Assembly (NCBI RefSeq): GCF_004323735.1
Contig: NZ_CP036455.1
Span: forward strand, 4,955,101-5,019,100
Reading direction: 5' to 3'
Source: Streptomonospora litoralis
GTDB lineage: Bacteria > Actinomycetota > Actinomycetes > Streptosporangiales > Streptosporangiaceae
DNA: 64,000 nt
Made by a program: the position numbers and the translations under genes. The notes beneath the pieces were generated by a model. It made no database searches. It was not told the origin of the DNA and saw only the letters and a list, made by a program, of their open reading frames with translations. This document shows, piece by piece, positions 7,358 to 16,574 of this stretch; position 1 is the first letter of the stretch, and every line of letters begins with the position of its first letter.

Positions 7358-8983
7358 CTACTCCTTCGTGCCTGTATCGGTAGCGGGGCCGTCCCGCATT
7401 CGGTCTCTCAGCGAGGTGGCGAAGCGGTGGAACTCCGCGGTGAGCGCGGCGTTCTCGCTCTTGCCCAGGCCGGCCACCTCGACAACGGTACGCCCGTCGC
7501 CGCGGGGGCGGGCCCGCACCCAGACCCGCCTCGGGCGCACGAACAGCGTCGCCAGCAGGCCCAGCACCGCCGTCGACGCCGCGGCCAGCGCCGGGAGGCG
7601 GGAGGGGTCGCTGTTGACCTGCATGCTGATGTAGTCGCTGTAGCCGGTGAAGGTGACCGTGCCCGCACCGTCGGGCAGCTCCCAGGACTCGCCCGGCCGC
7701 AGCTCGGGCGACTCCCCCAGCTTGCTCATGTCGTCGGTGTAGAGCTGGAACACCGACTGCGAGGCGCCCTCGCCCAGCCCCAGGTCGCCCCGGTAGCCGG
7801 TGAGCGTGACCACCGGGTCGCGGGGCGCGGGGAACTCGGAGACCAGATCGCCCTGCGGCCCCTCGGCCGCCGACGGCAGGAAGACCCCGGTGAAGCCGAG
7901 CTGCCGCTCGCCGGCGTCGGGCACCTTGATCACGCCGTCGGAGGTGAAGGTGCGCTCCTGGCGGGCGATGAAGGGCACGGGCTGGTCGAAGACGACCTCG
8001 CCGTCTGCGTTGGTCACCCGGAATTCCGGCGCGTAGCCGTGGCCGAGGAGGTAGACCTGCGCACCGCCGACGGACAGCGGGTGGTTCACCTCCAGCTCGT
8101 GGTGCCGTTCGGGCGCCTCGGGGCTCGCGCGGTAGGCCAGATCGGCCGAGAAGGAGGCCGCCTGCCCGCTGAGCCTGCCGTCCTCGATGAACCGCGCCTC
8201 GAACTCCTCCAGGGTGAAGGAGAACGGATGGAGGTCGTCCTGGCCCACAGCCGTGCCGGGGAAGAAGGCGTCGTAGGAGGTCACCGTGTTGGCGAAGCCG
8301 TCTCCCTCGACCACGAGCATGTTGCCGCGGTAGCCCAGGAAGGAGCCCGCCGCCAGCGCCACGAGCAGCGCGAGCAGCGCAAGGTGGAACAGCACGTTGC
8401 CGGTCTCGCGCAGGTAGCCCGTCTCGGCGGAGAGCGCCGCGGCGCCGCCGTCTTCGCTCTCGGTATCGACCCGGTGGCGCCGCAGCAGCGCGCGTGCGCC
8501 GTCGAGCACCCGCTCGGGCGCCGCGGCCGTGGTGAAGCTCGCCGAGTAGGGCATCCGGCCCAGGTTGCGCGGGGTGCGCGGCGGACGGGCCCGCATCGCC
8601 CGGTAGTGCGCCCGCGCCCGCGGCAGTACGCAGCCGGTCAGAGACACGAACAGCAGCAGGTAGATGGCCGCGTACCACGGCGAGGAGTAGACGTCGAAGA
8701 GGTAGAAGCGGTCCAGCCAGGGCGCGAGATCGGGGTGCTCGACGAAGTAGTTCTGCACCTGCTCGACGCTGACCCCGCGCTGGGGCAGCATCGACCCGGG
8801 GATGGCGCCCACCGCCAGCAGGAACAGCAGGATCAGCGCCGTGCGCATCGAGGTCAGGATGCGCCAGGCCCAGCGTGCCCAGCCCAGCGCGGTCAGACCT
8901 GCGGGCGCGGGCGGCGGCGGGTCGGCGGGGCGGCCCTGCTCGGCGGTCGCCGCCTCGGAGACGGAGGTGTGTTCGGAAGCCAC
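7358..8983 (-). CDS. resB: Cytochrome c biogenesis protein ResB
   Basis: 541-residue ResB family protein, the second half of the system II cytochrome c synthase. It has N-terminal membrane helices (TALILLFLLAVGAIPGSMLP; AAIYLLLFVSLTGCVLP), a third helix after PYSASFTTAA, a large exported beta-rich domain, and a final helix before the C-terminal cytoplasmic tail. The GTG at 8983 follows the ccdA stop by two bases, so translation is probably coupled; no strong ribosome binding site is visible. The open frame continues upstream through ccdA in a different frame, and that part is not real. It is followed by ccsB after three bases. Confidence 0.93.
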   Translation of the reverse strand: MASEHTSVSEAATAEQGRPADPPPPAPAGLTALGWARWAWRILTSMRTALILLFLLAVGAIPGSMLPQRGVSVEQVQNYFVEHPDLAPWLDRFYLFDVYSSPWYAAIYLLLFVSLTGCVLPRARAHYRAMRARPPRTPRNLGRMPYSASFTTAAAPERVLDGARALLRRHRVDTESEDGGAAALSAETGYLRETGNVLFHLALLALLVALAAGSFLGYRGNMLVVEGDGFANTVTSYDAFFPGTAVGQDDLHPFSFTLEEFEARFIEDGRLSGQAASFSADLAYRASPEAPERHHELEVNHPLSVGGAQVYLLGHGYAPEFRVTNADGEVVFDQPVPFIARQERTFTSDGVIKVPDAGERQLGFTGVFLPSAAEGPQGDLVSEFPAPRDPVVTLTGYRGDLGLGEGASQSVFQLYTDDMSKLGESPELRPGESWELPDGAGTVTFTGYSDYISMQVNSDPSRLPALAAASTAVLGLLATLFVRPRRVWVRARPRGDGRTVVEVAGLGKSENAALTAEFHRFATSLRDRMRDGPATDTGTKE

Positions 8984-8985
8984 TG

Positions 8986-9801
8986 CTAGATCACCGTGGA
9001 GTAGTCGGCCACCCACCGCTGCATGAAAGCGGTGATATCGGTCCAGACACCGGTCGCCAGGAGCAGCCCCACCGCGACGAGCATCGCGCCGCCGGCGACC
9101 GTGATGGCGCGGTAGTGGCGTTTGAGGCGGTCGAAGGCGCCCAGCGCGCGCCGGTAGAGCAGCGCCGCGGCGATGAACGGCAGCCCCAGCCCCAGGCAGT
9201 AGACCAGCGACAGCAGCGCGCCCCGGCCGGCGCTGCCCTCGGTGAAGGCGAGGGTCTGCACCGCCGCCAGCGTCGGTCCGATGCAGGGCGTCCAGCCCAG
9301 GCCGAAGACCACGCCCAGCAGCGGCGCACCCGCCAGGCCGGCGCCGGGCACGCGGTGGATGCGGACCTCGCGGTTGAGGCCGGGGATCGCGCCCATGAAC
9401 ATCAGGCCCAGCACCACGGTCACGGCGCCCAGGACGCGGGTGACGGGCTCGGCGTAGTCGAGCAGCAGGCCGCCGATCCCGCCGACGAAGACGCCCGCGG
9501 CCACGAACACCGCGCTGAAGCCGGCGATGAACAGCAGGCTGCCGGCGAGCATGGTTCCGCGGCGGCGCTGCAGCACCTCGTCGGCCGTCTCGATCCGAGC
9601 GCCGGAGCCGCCCGGTGCACCCGCCGCGACGCGGGCGCGGCGCCGGGCCGCGAGATCGGCGCCGCTCAGCCCGGTGACGTAGGAGAGGTAGCCGGGCACC
9701 AGCGGCAGCACGCACGGGGACAGGAACGACACCAGCCCGGCGGCCAGCGCCAGCGGGACCGCCAGCAGCAGCGAGCCGTGCAGCACCGTCTCGGCGATCA
9801 T
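8986..9801 (-). CDS. ccdA: Cytochrome c biogenesis membrane protein CcdA (DsbD-like electron transfer)
   Basis: 271-residue membrane protein that passes electrons from cytoplasmic thioredoxin to the extracytoplasmic thiol protein ResA/TlpA. It keeps the apocytochrome haem-binding cysteines reduced. Six membrane segments are visible. The two redox cysteines sit in the family motifs [20 protein letters not shown] (Cys30) and [15 protein letters not shown] (near Cys172). Its ATG overlaps the stop of the upstream tlpA gene (ATGA, 9798-9801), which points to translational coupling. A longer frame upstream is the shadow of tlpA. Confidence 0.95.
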   Translation of the reverse strand: MIAETVLHGSLLLAVPLALAAGLVSFLSPCVLPLVPGYLSYVTGLSGADLAARRRARVAAGAPGGSGARIETADEVLQRRRGTMLAGSLLFIAGFSAVFVAAGVFVGGIGGLLLDYAEPVTRVLGAVTVVLGLMFMGAIPGLNREVRIHRVPGAGLAGAPLLGVVFGLGWTPCIGPTLAAVQTLAFTEGSAGRGALLSLVYCLGLGLPFIAAALLYRRALGAFDRLKRHYRAITVAGGAMLVAVGLLLATGVWTDITAFMQRWVADYSTVI

Positions 9802-10469
9802 GTCCGGTCCGCGGCTCGGGTGGCGCCGGCGGGTCCCTCGGCGGGGCCGCCGCCCGCGGCCGAGCCGCCCTTCTCCGCGACGACGTCCTCGACCAGGCCG
9901 CTCAGCTCGTTGTAGCTCGTCTCGCCGATCACCCGCGCGGCGATGCGGCCCTGGCGGTCGATGACCAGCGTGCTGGGGATGGCCGCGGGCGGCACCGTGT
10001 CGCGGAATGCCTGCGGTACTCTGCCGGGCTGGTCGTAGAGGCTGGGGTACTCGACGTCCTGGTTCTCCTCGAACGCCTTGGCGGCGGTGGCGTTGTCCTT
10101 GATGTTCACGCCGAGGAAGGCGACACCGGCGTCCTTGTTCTCTGCGTAGACCTCGTTGAGGACGGGGACTTCGGAGCGGCAGGGGCCGCACCAGCTCGCC
10201 CAGAAGTTCAGGACCAGGACCTCGCCGCGGTAGTCGGCCAGGCTGACGGCATCGCCGCCGAGGGTCTCGCCGCTTACCTCGGGAGCGGCGACGCGCTCAC
10301 CGGGGTCGAAGGCGGTGCTGGAGCCGTCGCCGGCGACGTAGCGGTCCTCCTGGGAACCGCCGCCCGTATTGGACGCCTGCGTGGCCGCTCCCCCGCCGCA
10401 TCCGGCGGTGAGGGCCATCAGCAGCGCGGCGGCTGCGGGGAGTACCCGGGTACGGGTCTTCCAGGGCAT
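9798..10469 (-). CDS. Thiol-disulphide lipoprotein ResA/TlpA
   Basis: Membrane-anchored thioredoxin-fold protein that reduces apocytochrome c cysteines before haem attachment. A lipoprotein signal ends in the lipobox LTAG-C with Cys24. The thioredoxin active site WCGPC is near residues 92-96, and the cis-proline region is [13 protein letters not shown] chose the ATG at 10469 because it directly precedes a compact signal sequence and has GAGG about eight bases upstream; the longer frame adds 22 residues with three cysteines and no signal character. It is the first gene of the four-gene cytochrome c maturation operon and overlaps ccdA by four bases. The alanine- and glycine-rich tail is unusual but probably disordered. 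Confidence 0.93.
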   Translation of the reverse strand: MPWKTRTRVLPAAAALLMALTAGCGGGAATQASNTGGGSQEDRYVAGDGSSTAFDPGERVAAPEVSGETLGGDAVSLADYRGEVLVLNFWASWCGPCRSEVPVLNEVYAENKDAGVAFLGVNIKDNATAAKAFEENQDVEYPSLYDQPGRVPQAFRDTVPPAAIPSTLVIDRQGRIAARVIGETSYNELSGLVEDVVAEKGGSAAGGGPAEGPAGATRAADRT

Positions 10470-10655
10470 GGGCGGGACCTCAAGAGGAGCGGTGGAAAAG
10501 TGGCAGGTGCATCGACGACAAAGTGTAGTAGACACTCCTGCACCACCACCGGCACCCCGACCCCAGTTGAACCGGGGCCGGCCGCCGCTGCTCTGCGCAT
10601 GCCCACCCGCGGGGCGATGGGCGCGTACACCGCCCCGGACGGGTGGCGCCGGTGG

Positions 10656-10856
10656 CTATCCCGCTTCGACGAAGGCGTCGCGGAGGTAGTCCTGCACGGC
10701 GCGTTCGGGTACGCGGTAGGAGCGCCCCACGCGGATCGCGGGGAGCGCACCCGAATGGACCATTCGGTAGACGGTCATCTTGGAAACTCGCATGACCGTG
10801 GCGACCTCGGCCACGGTCAGGAACCTGACCTCGTCGAGAGGCTTACTCCCGTTCAT
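10656..10856 (-). CDS. Small excisionase-type helix-turn-helix DNA-binding protein
   Basis: 66-residue single-domain protein with the MerR/excisionase winged helix: FLTVAEVATVMRVSKMTVYR followed by LPAIRVGRSYRVPERAVQDYL. It is widely conserved in actinobacteria and resembles BldC, but its recognition helix differs (SKMTVYRMVHSG against DPKTVTRWAASG). Targets are unknown. The ATG start has no strong ribosome binding site. It lies between the cytochrome maturation operon and a phosphatase-like gene, all on the same strand but with gaps of nearly 200 bases or more, so it is probably transcribed alone. Confidence 0.85.
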   Translation of the reverse strand: MNGSKPLDEVRFLTVAEVATVMRVSKMTVYRMVHSGALPAIRVGRSYRVPERAVQDYLRDAFVEAG

Positions 10857-11099
10857 CTTCCGACGCCCTCACTTCCGGACGTGAGCGTGGATGTCCCTGC
10901 CTCTGCCATCCGACGCGGCGACCCCAACACCATCACCACGCCGGCGTGTCGTTCGGTAACTGCTGGCACGTCCGATTTCAGGGTAGATCCGGGTTCACTG
11001 CATTGAAAGGTCGGTTTTGCTGTCTCTGCAGCTACATGAGAGTCGGGGGTCGCGTGAGGTTTAGGGAGTGGGTACCGCGATCGCCGTCGCTGCGGCGGA

Positions 11100-11897
11100 T
11101 CAGGACAACCCGGCTCTCTCCAGCACGTATGCGGTGAGCGGGCGGTACTCACGCGGCGGGTAGCCGTCGTCCAGCGGCACAGTGGACAGCAGCTTGCCCT
11201 CATATTCGGCAAGGAACAACGCGGGATCGTTGCAGTCCGCAAACCCGATCGTCGGCACACCGGCCTCACCCGCCGCACCGGCGAACCCGTGGTCGGCGAT
11301 GACCAACTGCGGCCACTGCCGCTCCTCTTCGGTGAGGGTCTGCAGTGCGGCGCGCATGGCGAAGGGGTGGTGGCTGTGGCGCGGGCTGCCGCCGTCCATC
11401 ACGAACCCCACTCCGTCCTTCCACACCAGCACGCGGCGGTTGGGCGGGTGCTCGGTGGCGACCTCGTAGGAGAAACCGGCCGCGGCCGTGACGACCTCGC
11501 AGCCGCGCTCCTCCAGTGCCGCCTTCCACGAGCGGTAGGTGTCGGTGAGGTTCTTGGGGTGCCCGGTCGCGAACATCACGCGCTCACGCCGGCTCGCGGC
11601 CCCGGCGAGGCGGTCGGCGACGGCGTCGAGCGCGTCGACGGTGCGATCGGGGTCGATGGTGTCGATGCCCCACTGGTGGGACTCGTCTGCGACGACGCCG
11701 CAGCGCTTGGCCATCAGGGCGAGCACCTCGTCGAACTGCCACTCGTGCTGGAAGGTCAGTCCGAACTGGTAGTAGGGGTCCTTGTGGCACAGCCGCCGGT
11801 AGTGGCGCAGGTTGTTCTGCCGCGGAGTGTCGACGTGCCCGGCGATCCCGGTGCGCACGAGATAGGCGACGAGCTCTGCGCGCGAAGGCGGCGTCAC
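11100..11897 (-). CDS. Conserved actinobacterial phosphatase-like protein
   Basis: 265-residue soluble protein of a family commonly labelled phosphatase in actinobacterial genomes. Visible conserved patches are DTPRQNNLRHYRRL near the N-terminus, FATGHPKNLTDTY mid-protein and VIADHGFAG followed by IGFADCNDPALFL towards the C-terminus. The aspartate/histidine-rich patches suit a metal-dependent hydrolase, but I cannot place it in a mechanistic class. I start at the GTG at 11897, with AAGGGGA about seven bases upstream; the open frame runs 31 residues further but is low in quality. In Streptomyces a similar gene sits near acuC and proC, as here. Confidence 0.65.
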   Translation of the reverse strand: MTPPSRAELVAYLVRTGIAGHVDTPRQNNLRHYRRLCHKDPYYQFGLTFQHEWQFDEVLALMAKRCGVVADESHQWGIDTIDPDRTVDALDAVADRLAGAASRRERVMFATGHPKNLTDTYRSWKAALEERGCEVVTAAAGFSYEVATEHPPNRRVLVWKDGVGFVMDGGSPRHSHHPFAMRAALQTLTEEERQWPQLVIADHGFAGAAGEAGVPTIGFADCNDPALFLAEYEGKLLSTVPLDDGYPPREYRPLTAYVLERAGLS

Positions 11898-12164
11898 CAG
11901 CGATCCCCTTCCCTTCGACCCGACTCGGCGGCCGGGTGGCCCGGTGTTTGCGACGTCGTCCCTCCCCGCGGGGCGGACGGAGGCCGTCACGGTCTATAAG
12001 GAGGCGTCATACCCCTTTCATGCCGTTTCAACTCGGGCGCGCACGGACGTCCCGGTGGTGCGCAGCGACACCGGGGAGTGGTTCCGGCTCGACCGGATCA
12101 CCTCCGCATCGGCGCCCTCAACCCCCGCCGGGCGGGAGCGAAAGGCCGGTCGCGGCTCGGCACG

Positions 12165-13346
12165 CTACAGGCTCGGATCCATCCCGTGGCTGGGGAACAC
12201 CGCCCGACGCGTGGCCTGGATAGCCTGGTCGACCGGGTCCTCCGGGTCGAAACCGGCCTCGAACGGAGTGACTTCGAATTCGCGCCCGTCGGTCATGTAC
12301 AGCGGCGGGACTTCGCCGGTGCGCTCACGAACGAACTCGCGCCAGTTCTGCGGCGTCTCGGCCGCGGGGTCGAGCTGTGTGCCCGACGCTTCGGCCAGCA
12401 GGTGGCTCCAGGCGCGCGGGACGACCTGCACAAGCTCGTAGCCGCCTCCGCCCAGCACCACCCAGCGCCCGCCCGCGGTCTCCTTGGCCAGGCGGTGCAG
12501 TGCGGAGTAGGTCCTGCGTTGGCCGTCGACACTGAGCATCAGGTTCGCCAGCGGGTCCAGGGCGTGGGTGTCGACGCCCTGCTGGGTGACCAGGACCTCG
12601 GGCTGGAATTCGCGCAGCACCGGCGGGACGACGGCCTCGAACGCACGCAGCCAGCGGGAGTCGTTGGTGCCCGCGGGCAGCGCGATGTTGACCGCGTAGC
12701 CTTCGGCACCCGGCCCGCCGGTCTCGGTGGGCCGGCCGGTACCCGGGAACAGCGTCATCGGCGACTCGTGCAGGCTGACCGTCAGCACCCGGGGGTCGTC
12801 GTAGAACATCGTCTGCACGCCGTCGCCGTGGTGTACGTCGACGTCGACGTAGGCGACGCGCTTGGCGCCCTGCTCCAGCAGCCAGGCGACCGCCAGCGCC
12901 GCGTCGTTGTAGACGCAGAAGCCCCACGCGTTGCCCGGCATGGCGTGGTGCAGCCCGCCGGCGATGTTGGCGGCATGCTCGGACTCGCCGTTCCACACCG
13001 CCGATGCGGCCCGCACCGAAGCACCCGCGACCAGCGCGGACGCCTCGTGCATGTCGGGGAAGACCGGGTTGTCGGAAGTACCGAGGCAGTAGGGGTCGTC
13101 GGGCTCCAGGGCCTTGCCCGCGCGCTTGACGGCCTCGATGTAGTCGGAGTCGTGCACCAGGCCGAGCAGCTCGTCCGCGGCCGGCTCCACCCCGTTGCTC
13201 AGCGCCACGTTGGGGCGGTCGAAGACGCCGAACTCGCGGCACAGCGCCATGGTCAGCTCCACCCGGACCGGATGGAGCGGATGCTGCGGACCGAAGTTGT
13301 AGGAGGTCAGCCCGTCGTCCCAGGCCACGTGCAGCGAACAGGCCAT
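12165..13346 (-). CDS. acuC: AcuC-type histone-deacetylase-fold protein (acetoin utilisation / protein deacetylase)
   Basis: 393-residue zinc-dependent deacetylase of the HDAC/AcuC family. Signatures include GGLHHAMPGNAWGFCVYND, YVDVDVHHGDGVQTMFYDD with the metal-binding DVHHGDG core, SLHESP, and VTQQGVDTHALDP. In Bacillus, AcuC deacetylates and thereby reactivates acetyl-CoA synthetase, and a similar role is likely here. The ATG at 13346 has GGGAGGGG close upstream and gives MACSLHVAWDDGL; a longer frame adds 17 residues. It is followed on the same strand by the phosphatase-like gene after a 267-base gap, and preceded by proC. Confidence 0.93.
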   Translation of the reverse strand: MACSLHVAWDDGLTSYNFGPQHPLHPVRVELTMALCREFGVFDRPNVALSNGVEPAADELLGLVHDSDYIEAVKRAGKALEPDDPYCLGTSDNPVFPDMHEASALVAGASVRAASAVWNGESEHAANIAGGLHHAMPGNAWGFCVYNDAALAVAWLLEQGAKRVAYVDVDVHHGDGVQTMFYDDPRVLTVSLHESPMTLFPGTGRPTETGGPGAEGYAVNIALPAGTNDSRWLRAFEAVVPPVLREFQPEVLVTQQGVDTHALDPLANLMLSVDGQRRTYSALHRLAKETAGGRWVVLGGGGYELVQVVPRAWSHLLAEASGTQLDPAAETPQNWREFVRERTGEVPPLYMTDGREFEVTPFEAGFDPEDPVDQAIQATRRAVFPSHGMDPSL

Positions 13347-13490
13347 GTGCCCCTCCCGCCGAGCGGATCGTGTCGACACGGGTGTGTGCGCCATCACCCG
13401 CTTCGTTACAGCCTAGTCAATCGCCAACGCGACGGTTGGCACCGGGGCGACGACCGGGCGTGCCCACTGCAGCCGGACGGCGGGCGCGCC

Positions 13491-14285
13491 TCACCCCTCC
13501 GACAACTGGCGGCTGCGCTCGCGCGCAGCCTCGATGGCGTCGGTGAACGCGGTGCGCACCCCGTGCCGCTCCAGCTCGCGGACCGCGGCGGCGGTGGTGC
13601 CGCCGGGCGAGGTGACCGCCTCGCGCAGCACGACCGGATGCGCCGCGGCGTCGCCGAGCATGGCCGCCGCGCCGCTGATGGTCTGGGTGACCAGCTTCTT
13701 CGCCGCGTCGCGGGTCATGCCCATGGCCACACCGGCCTCGATCATCGTCTCGGCGATGAAGTAGAAGTACGCCGGACCGCTGCCGGAGATGGCCGTGACG
13801 GTGTCCATGTGCCGCTCGGGCACCCGCACGACGTCGCCGACCGCGCGCAGCAGCGACTCGGCGTGGTCGAGCTGGGCCTCGCCGGTGTGGGCGCCGCCGG
13901 AGACGGCGGTCATGCCGCGGCTCACCAGCGCCGGGGTGTTGGGCATCGCCCGCACCACCGCGACCTCGCCCGAGAGGTGCTTCTCCAGCAGCGAGGTGGT
14001 GATGCCGGCCGCGATCGAGATGACCAGCGTGTCGGAGCCGAGGTCGCCGGAGAGCTCGTCGAGCAGCTCGACCATGTCCTGCGGTTTGATCGCCAGCACC
14101 AGGGTGGCGGCGCGCCGGGCGGACTCGGCGAGCGGGACCGCGGCCACTTGGTAGCGCTCGCGCAGCTCGGCGGCGCGCTCGCTGTCGGGCTCGGTGACCA
14201 GCACCTGGTTCGGCTCGTATCCGGTGGCGAGCAGGCCGGCGAGCAGGGCCTCGCCCATCTTGCCGCCGCCGATGATCGCGATCAT
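13491..14285 (-). CDS. proC: Pyrroline-5-carboxylate reductase
   Basis: 264-residue NAD(P)H-dependent enzyme that reduces 1-pyrroline-5-carboxylate to proline, the last step of proline synthesis. The Rossmann motif IGGGKMGEALLAGLL is at residues 4-18 and the family motif VVRAMPNTPA follows mid-protein. The C-terminal signature ends in VTSPGGTTAAAVRELE. The ATG at 14285 has GAGGTGA upstream. It lies just downstream of a proline dehydrogenase gene on the same strand, so enzymes for making and breaking down proline are side by side. The gap is 142 bases. Confidence 0.97.
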   Translation of the reverse strand: MIAIIGGGKMGEALLAGLLATGYEPNQVLVTEPDSERAAELRERYQVAAVPLAESARRAATLVLAIKPQDMVELLDELSGDLGSDTLVISIAAGITTSLLEKHLSGEVAVVRAMPNTPALVSRGMTAVSGGAHTGEAQLDHAESLLRAVGDVVRVPERHMDTVTAISGSGPAYFYFIAETMIEAGVAMGMTRDAAKKLVTQTISGAAAMLGDAAAHPVVLREAVTSPGGTTAAAVRELERHGVRTAFTDAIEAARERSRQLSEG

Positions 14286-14427
14286 GACTTCACCTCATAG
14301 CGTCCACGTGTCGCTGACAACGCTACCGAGGCCGGTGTCCTCACCGCATCCGCGGTCGGCGCGACTGTGGACGTCCTCCGTCGGAGGGGGAATCGTCGGA
14401 GGGGGAGATCGCCGGAGGGGGCGGTCG

Positions 14428-15363
14428 TCAGCCGCGGCGGAGCACCGCCCGGGCGGCGAAGGCAGCGTTGGCCGGGCGCTCGGCCATGCGGCGCACCAGG
14501 TAGCCGTACCAGTCGCCGCCGTAGGGGAGGTAGACCCGCACCCGGGCACCCAGGTCGGCGAGCCTGCGCTGCTCGTCGGGGCGGGCGCCGTAGAGCATCT
14601 GGTACTCGAAGTCGTCGTAGGTGCGTCCGAAGCGGCGGGCCAGGGTGGTGGCGATGTCGATCATCCGCGGATCGTGCGTGGCGACCATCGGATAGGCCTC
14701 GCTGTCCATCAGCCGACGCAGCGACCGCACGTAGGCCGCGTCGACGTCGCGGCGGGCGGTGTAGGCGGTGGCGGGGTCGGGGGCGTAGGCGCCCTTGCAC
14801 AACCGCACCCGCGAACCCGGGGCGGCGGCCATGGCGGCGGCGTCGCCCTCGGTGCGGCGCAGATAGCTCTGCAGCACGCAGCCCAGCCGGGGGTGCTCCG
14901 AACGCAGCGAGGCGACCAGGCGCAGTGTGGCGGGGACGTGGCGCTCGCCCTCCATGTCGACGGTGACGGTCGTGCCGGCCTCGGCCGCAGCGGCGCAGAT
15001 GCGCGAGATGTTGTCCGCGGCCAACTGCTCGCCCTCATCGCCGAGGGCCAGCCCGACGGCGGTCGGCTTCACCGACACCTCCGCCGAGGACGTCAGCCCC
15101 GCCTCGCCGAGCAGGCGCAGCAGGTGCAGGTAGCCCTTGGTGACCTCGGCCGCCTGAGCGGGGTGCCCGGTTTCCTCGCCGAGGTGGTCGACGGAGGTCA
15201 GCAGGCCCCGCCCGGCGAGTTCGCCGGCCACGCGCACCGCGTCCTCGGCGTGCTCGCCGGCGACGAACCGGTCGACGACCCCGCGGGTGAGCCGCGTACC
15301 CGCGACGATGGTGCGCAGGCGGTCGCTGCCCGAGGCCGCCAGAAGTGTCTGCCGCAGAACCAT
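14428..15363 (-). CDS. Proline dehydrogenase (monofunctional)
   Basis: 311-residue FAD enzyme that oxidises proline to pyrroline-5-carboxylate, passing electrons to the quinone pool at the membrane. It contains the PRODH barrel. The substrate and flavin motifs in the C-terminal half are EYQMLYGARPDEQRRLADLG and the arginine-rich signature RVYLPYGGDWYGYLVRRMAERPAN. It is the short actinobacterial form (about 300 residues), not the PutA fusion; no pyrroline-5-carboxylate dehydrogenase gene is adjacent. The ATG at 15363 has GGAGGAG seven bases upstream. It is divergent from purC. Confidence 0.94.
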   Translation of the reverse strand: MVLRQTLLAASGSDRLRTIVAGTRLTRGVVDRFVAGEHAEDAVRVAGELAGRGLLTSVDHLGEETGHPAQAAEVTKGYLHLLRLLGEAGLTSSAEVSVKPTAVGLALGDEGEQLAADNISRICAAAAEAGTTVTVDMEGERHVPATLRLVASLRSEHPRLGCVLQSYLRRTEGDAAAMAAAPGSRVRLCKGAYAPDPATAYTARRDVDAAYVRSLRRLMDSEAYPMVATHDPRMIDIATTLARRFGRTYDDFEYQMLYGARPDEQRRLADLGARVRVYLPYGGDWYGYLVRRMAERPANAAFAARAVLRRG

Positions 15364-15677
15364 CCCGGACTCCTCCCTGGCCGATTTCCGCGTCGGACTT
15401 CCCCTGCCCGCGCGGGCGCCGCGGACGCACGGCGCCGGGTGCCGCCTTCGAGGCTACGCCGTGGCAGGCGACGGCGCCCGGCAGGACGGCCGGGCCGTCC
15501 TGCCGGCGGGGTCGAGATCCGGCGGACGCGGCCTCGCCCGCCGCGGCGCCGCCGGCGACCGCTCCGGCCTCGCCGGCAGTGATCGAGTAGGGTTTTCGTC
15601 GTTCCGCCGAGCCTGACCCGGGCGGCGCGCCGCAGCGGCGGGCGCACACCCATCCACAGCAAGGACACGCACACCCC
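15364..15677. other. Intergenic region between proline dehydrogenase and purC
   Basis: Divergent promoter region of 314 bases with no credible gene. A TAGGGT (15588-15593) is a plausible -10 element for purC, about 80 bases before its start. No other motif stood out. Confidence 0.4.
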
Positions 15678-16511
15678 ATGGAACTCGTCCACTCCGGCAA
15701 GGTCCGCGAGGTCTACGCCGACGGCGACGACCTGATCCTCGTCGCCTCCGACCGCGTCAGCGTCTACGACGTGGTGCTGCCCACGCCCATCCCCGACAAG
15801 GGGCGGATCCTGACGCAGCTGTCGCTGTGGTGGTTCGAGCGCCTCGCCGACATCGTGCCCAACCACGTCGTCTCCGCCGCGGACGTGCCCGCGGAGTGGG
15901 CGGGCCGGGCGATCCGCTGCCGGCGCCTGGAGATGCTGCCGGTGGAGTGCATCGCCCGCGGCTACCTCACCGGCCTGGGGCTGCAGGAGTACCGGAAGAA
16001 CGGCACCGTCTCCGGGGTGGCGCTGCCGGACGGCCTGACCGAGGCGTCGCAGCTCCCGGAGCCGGTCTTCACGCCCACCACCAAGGCCGCGGAGGGCCAC
16101 GACGAGTTCATCACCTACGACGAAGTGGCCTCCGGGATCGGCGCCGACACCGCCGACCGGTTGCGCGAGCTCACCCTGCGGATCTACTCCCGCGGCGCCG
16201 AGACGGCCGCCGAGCGCGGGATCGTCATCGCCGACACCAAGCTTGAGTTCGGCCGCGCCCCGGACGGCACCATCGTCCTCGCCGACGAGGTCCTCACCCC
16301 GGACTCCTCGCGGTTCTGGCCCGCCGACCAGTGGCGCCCCGGGCAGCCGCAGAACTCCCTGGACAAGCAGTTCGTGCGGGACTGGAGCAGCACCCTCGCC
16401 GACTGGGACCGCACCCCGCCCGGGCCGCGGATCCCCGACGACATCGTCGAGGCCACCCGCGCGCGCTACGTCGAATGCTACGAGCGGATCACCGGCGAAT
16501 CCTGGCGCTAG
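15678..16511 (+). CDS. purC: SAICAR synthetase
   Basis: 277-residue phosphoribosylaminoimidazole-succinocarboxamide synthase, an ATP-dependent step of purine synthesis that joins aspartate to CAIR. The N-terminal signature is GKVREVYADGDDLILVASDR, followed by the family motifs LEMLPVECIARGYLTG and IVIADTKLEFG. The length is that of the actinobacterial form. The ATG has AAGGA about twelve bases upstream. Other pur genes are not in the window. It converges with the isomerase-like gene after 63 bases. Confidence 0.97.
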   Translation: MELVHSGKVREVYADGDDLILVASDRVSVYDVVLPTPIPDKGRILTQLSLWWFERLADIVPNHVVSAADVPAEWAGRAIRCRRLEMLPVECIARGYLTGLGLQEYRKNGTVSGVALPDGLTEASQLPEPVFTPTTKAAEGHDEFITYDEVASGIGADTADRLRELTLRIYSRGAETAAERGIVIADTKLEFGRAPDGTIVLADEVLTPDSSRFWPADQWRPGQPQNSLDKQFVRDWSSTLADWDRTPPGPRIPDDIVEATRARYVECYERITGESWR

Positions 16512-16574
16512 CGCGGTAGAACCGCAGCTTCCAAGCCTGCGGACGGCACTCCGGAACCGCCCCGCCGCGCCGGC

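Noticed and set aside
6683-8989. 768-residue open frame opposite resB and ccsB
   Set aside because: Low-complexity Arg/Gly/His/Val-rich product antisense to well-supported genes; a by-product of high third-position GC.
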